A DNA stretch of 64,000 bases, taken from NCBI GenBank assembly GCA_035502855.1, contig DATJTX010000018.1, forward strand, positions 62,001 to 126,000. The letters run 5' to 3'. Made by a program: the position numbers and the translations under genes. Source of the stretch: Candidatus Baltobacteraceae bacterium (GTDB lineage Bacteria; Vulcanimicrobiota; Vulcanimicrobiia; Vulcanimicrobiales; Vulcanimicrobiaceae). Below the pieces are notes generated by a model. That model saw only the letters and a program-made list of their open reading frames with translations, made no database searches and was not told the DNA's origin. Below are positions 61,960 through 64,000 of this stretch, one piece after another (the stretch's first letter is position 1; the number at the start of each line of letters is the position of its first letter).

Positions 61960-62783
61960 GCGGCGATGCCCTCTTTCCAACCCGGCATGACGATGCCGAG
62001 CGTTTCGAGCTTGGAATTTGCGAGCGCGGAGTAGCTGGGCCGGCGCGCCGCCACCTTCCACTCCGAAGCGCTGATCGGTTCGACGGCCCCGTCGACCTCC
62101 GCCAACTCCAGCGCTTTCTTTGCATAGTCGTACCAGGTGATCGCGCCGGCATTACACGCGTGATAGAGTCCGTACTTCCCGCTCGCAACCAGCGACCGGA
62201 TCGCCTGCGCCAGATGACCGGCAAAGGTCGGAGAAGCGATGACGTCGCTCACCGCCCGAATCGTTTCGCCCGCTTGCGCCTGTTTGATGACGCGATCGAT
62301 GAACGTACCCTTGCTCCTCGACGCGGCCGCGCCGTACACGCCGCACGTCCGAATGACGAACGCCTTCGTTTCGCCCCGCAGCACCAGGAGCTCGCCGGCC
62401 AATTTCGAGACGCCGTAGACCGAGAGCGGACGCGGCACGTCTTCTTCCGTATACGGAGCATTCTTCGCGCCGTCAAAGACGTAGTCCGTGCTGATCGTAA
62501 CGAACGCAGCGTCGTGCTGCCGGCACGTGCCCGCCATCGCGTCGACGGCGCTCGCATTGGCCGCAAATGCCGCGGCCGGCTGCGACTCGCAGGCATCCAC
62601 ATTGTGAAATGCGGCGCAGTTCACCAGCAGATCGGCGCGATGAGCCGCGAGCGCGCGCCCAACGGCGGCCCCATCCAGAACGTCCAACGCCGCATGCGAC
62701 GGCGCGAAGATCGTATCGTCTCGCCAACGCGCGCGGATCTCCGTGCCGAGCTGACCTGACCCGCCGATGAGGAGAACACGCAT
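61920..62783 (-). CDS. rmlD: dTDP-4-dehydrorhamnose reductase
   Basis: A 287-residue SDR protein. VLLIGGSGQLGTEIRARW starts the NAD(P) fold, STDYVFDGAKNAPYTEEDVPRPLSVYGVSKLAGE carries the catalytic Tyr-Lys and the family-specific DYVFDG, and RTCGVYGA follows. It makes dTDP-L-rhamnose from the 4-keto precursor. It is divergent from rmlC with 20 bases between; rmlA and rmlB are not in the window. Confidence 0.92.
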   Translation of the reverse strand: MRVLLIGGSGQLGTEIRARWRDDTIFAPSHAALDVLDGAAVGRALAAHRADLLVNCAAFHNVDACESQPAAAFAANASAVDAMAGTCRQHDAAFVTISTDYVFDGAKNAPYTEEDVPRPLSVYGVSKLAGELLVLRGETKAFVIRTCGVYGAAASRSKGTFIDRVIKQAQAGETIRAVSDVIASPTFAGHLAQAIRSLVASGKYGLYHACNAGAITWYDYAKKALELAEVDGAVEPISASEWKVAARRPSYSALANSKLETLGIVMPGWKEGIAAYLKSRQASGMTS

Positions 62784-62803
62784 CGCTCGCCGATGTTATC
62801 TCC

Positions 62804-63340
62804 ATGGACGTGCAACCCTTGCCGATCGACGGAGCCAAGAAAGTCGTGCCCGACGCCTTTCGCGACGATCGAGGCTATTTCAAGGAGATATTCCGGTCGT
62901 CGGTCTACGCACGGATCGGCGTGCCGGGACCCTTCGTACAGGACAACGTCTCCGTTTCACGGGCGCGCGTACTGCGCGGGCTCCACGGCGACATGCGCAT
63001 GGCAAAACTGGTTCAGGTCCTGCGTGGAAAGGCGTTCGACGTCATCGCCGACGTGCGAGCGGGGAGCCCTAGCTACGGGCGATGGACCGCCGTGACCCTC
63101 GAGGCGGCCGGACACGCTCAAATCTACATACCGGCCGGCTGCCTCCACGGATTTCTGGCGCTCGAAGACGACACGCTGCTCCTCTACAAGCAGACGGCCG
63201 AGTACGACCCGGCCCACGAGATCGGGATCGCCTGGAACGACCCGGATCTGGCGATCGAGTGGCCTCTGGCCGGCTCGGAGCCTCTCCTCAGCGCGAAAGA
63301 CCGGGCAAACCCCACCCTGCGGGAGCGGGGCCTGCTGTAA
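62804..63340 (+). CDS. rmlC: dTDP-4-dehydrorhamnose 3,5-epimerase
   Basis: A 178-residue cupin-like epimerase. FRDDRGYFKEIFR, the catalytic-His region LRGLHGDMRMAKLVQVLRGKAFDVIADVR, YIPAGCLHGFLALEDDTLLLYKQTAEYDPAHEIGIAWNDP and the C-terminal SAKDRANPTL are the family landmarks in order. It supplies the substrate of RmlD. LHGDM replaces the more common LHYQ, as in RmlC-like relatives. Confidence 0.92.
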   Translation: MDVQPLPIDGAKKVVPDAFRDDRGYFKEIFRSSVYARIGVPGPFVQDNVSVSRARVLRGLHGDMRMAKLVQVLRGKAFDVIADVRAGSPSYGRWTAVTLEAAGHAQIYIPAGCLHGFLALEDDTLLLYKQTAEYDPAHEIGIAWNDPDLAIEWPLAGSEPLLSAKDRANPTLRERGLL

Positions 63341-63395
63341 CAAAGACGTAGGCCGGAAGTAACACTCGCCAGAGCCACTGGAAGAAAAGAGAGGG

Positions 63396-64000
63396 ATGGC
63401 CATCGAGGCGCAGAGCGACGAAGCTCTGGTCCGGCGCATCCGCGACGGTGAACGCGATCTGTTCGCCGTGCTGGTCGACCGGTACAAGCGCGGAATCGCG
63501 AACTTCATCGGGGCGAGCGTCCGCAGCGCGCCGGATGTGTCGGACCTCTCGCAGGAGACGTTCTTGCGAGCATACGCGCATCTGGGCACCTTCAATCCGC
63601 AACTGGGTCGATTCTCGACCTGGATCTACCAGATCGCGCGCAACGTGGTGCGGACGCATTTGGGAAAATCACTGCGCCGTCCCGCCACGCAAGAGCTGCC
63701 CGAAGAGCAGACGCTCGAGAACGCCCTTCCCGACATATCCGAAGAATCGGATCCAGCCGGCGGCATCCTGCGCGCCGAGGCCGAGCGTGAATTGCGCGCG
63801 GCGCTCGCCGAGTTGCCCGAGCGCACGCGGACCGTGCTCGCGCTGCGCTATTTCGACAACATGGAGTACCACACCATCGCCAGCACGCTCGGTCTTTCGC
63901 TCGGAAACGTCAAGACGCTGATTCACCGCGGCAAGATCGCGCTGGCGCGCAAGATGGTCGAGCGCGACGCGCGCTCGCGGTCGTCCACACACGAGAAGGG
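63396..64000 (+). CDS. ECF-family RNA polymerase sigma factor, partial
   Basis: Open from an ATG at 63396 (GAGAGGG just upstream) to the window end, 201 codons. Region 2 is at about 20-85 (DLSQETFLRAYAHLGTFNP and FSTWIYQIARNVVRTHL) and region 4 at about 130-185 (LPERTRTVLALRYFDNMEYHTIASTLGLSLGNVKTLIHRGK, a helix-turn-helix). The tail (RDARSRSSTHEKG) suggests that the gene ends soon after the window, perhaps followed by an anti-sigma factor. The signal and regulon are unknown. Confidence 0.9.
   Translation, partial: MAIEAQSDEALVRRIRDGERDLFAVLVDRYKRGIANFIGASVRSAPDVSDLSQETFLRAYAHLGTFNPQLGRFSTWIYQIARNVVRTHLGKSLRRPATQELPEEQTLENALPDISEESDPAGGILRAEAERELRAALAELPERTRTVLALRYFDNMEYHTIASTLGLSLGNVKTLIHRGKIALARKMVERDARSRSSTHEK

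Noticed and set aside
1-64000. CRISPR array, transposon or prophage
   Set aside because: No regularly spaced direct repeats, transposase, integrase or phage structural gene was seen; the repeats present are palindromic units.

Overview
The window is a high-GC chromosomal segment of a diderm bacterium: it carries a TonB-dependent receptor, an O-antigen-ligase-type membrane protein and an ABC-2 polysaccharide exporter. The gene mix (Oar-like receptor, PilZ and FHA proteins, kamDE, a lexA with CGAAC-N4-GTTYG operators) would fit a poorly studied lineage such as Eremiobacterota/WPS-2, but no rRNA or taxonomic marker is present, so that is only an inference. No CRISPR array, transposase or prophage was seen.

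Layout. 1-4.8 kb: partial panC, an FHA protein, a PilZ protein, an aluminium-resistance-type PLP lyase, an orphan PTS EIIC-like permease and lexA. 4.7-5.35 kb: a divergent lexA / LysM control region with three SOS-box-like operators, then an interspersed palindromic repeat and a strong terminator. 5.4-9.4 kb: a small CxxC protein and a 1244-residue TonB-dependent receptor. 9.6-16.7 kb: sucD and sucC, normally adjacent, are separated by about 5 kb holding AraC regulator-lanC-lanB on the + strand and, on the - strand, a 47-codon lanthipeptide precursor gene. 16.7-20.4 kb: a tRNA/tmRNA-like sequence, acyl-CoA dehydrogenase, thiolase (with a palindromic repeat inside its reading frame) and a CDF exporter. 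20.4-24.7 kb: an isoprenylcysteine-type methyltransferase, rmd, and gmd interrupted by a 336-residue intein, then PilZ. 24.7-27 kb: kamDE. 27-64 kb: a large surface-polysaccharide region containing an O-antigen ligase, glycosyltransferases, many methyltransferases, heptose-type sugar genes, an unusual branch with split transketolase, kinase, phosphatase, cupin and aminotransferase, a flippase, a Wzm/Wzt exporter, rmlD/rmlC, and finally a truncated ECF sigma factor.

How the genes work together. Gmd plus Rmd should give GDP-D-rhamnose, and RmlC/RmlD the last steps to dTDP-L-rhamnose. The 36.5-40.7 kb set resembles nucleotide-heptose synthesis. The glycosyltransferases, methyltransferases and a sulfotransferase-like protein would assemble and decorate the glycan, which leaves through Wzm/Wzt or the flippase plus ligase. 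SucCD, acyl-CoA dehydrogenase and thiolase are central metabolism.

Most notable: (1) the compact class I lanthipeptide locus splitting sucCD, with a precursor peptide that is easy to miss; (2) the lexA-LysM divergent SOS module, resembling Bacillus lexA-yneA; (3) an intein in GDP-mannose dehydratase; (4) palindromic repeats that supply coding sequence and a stop codon; (5) an unresolved tRNA-like element beside a near-perfect inverted repeat.
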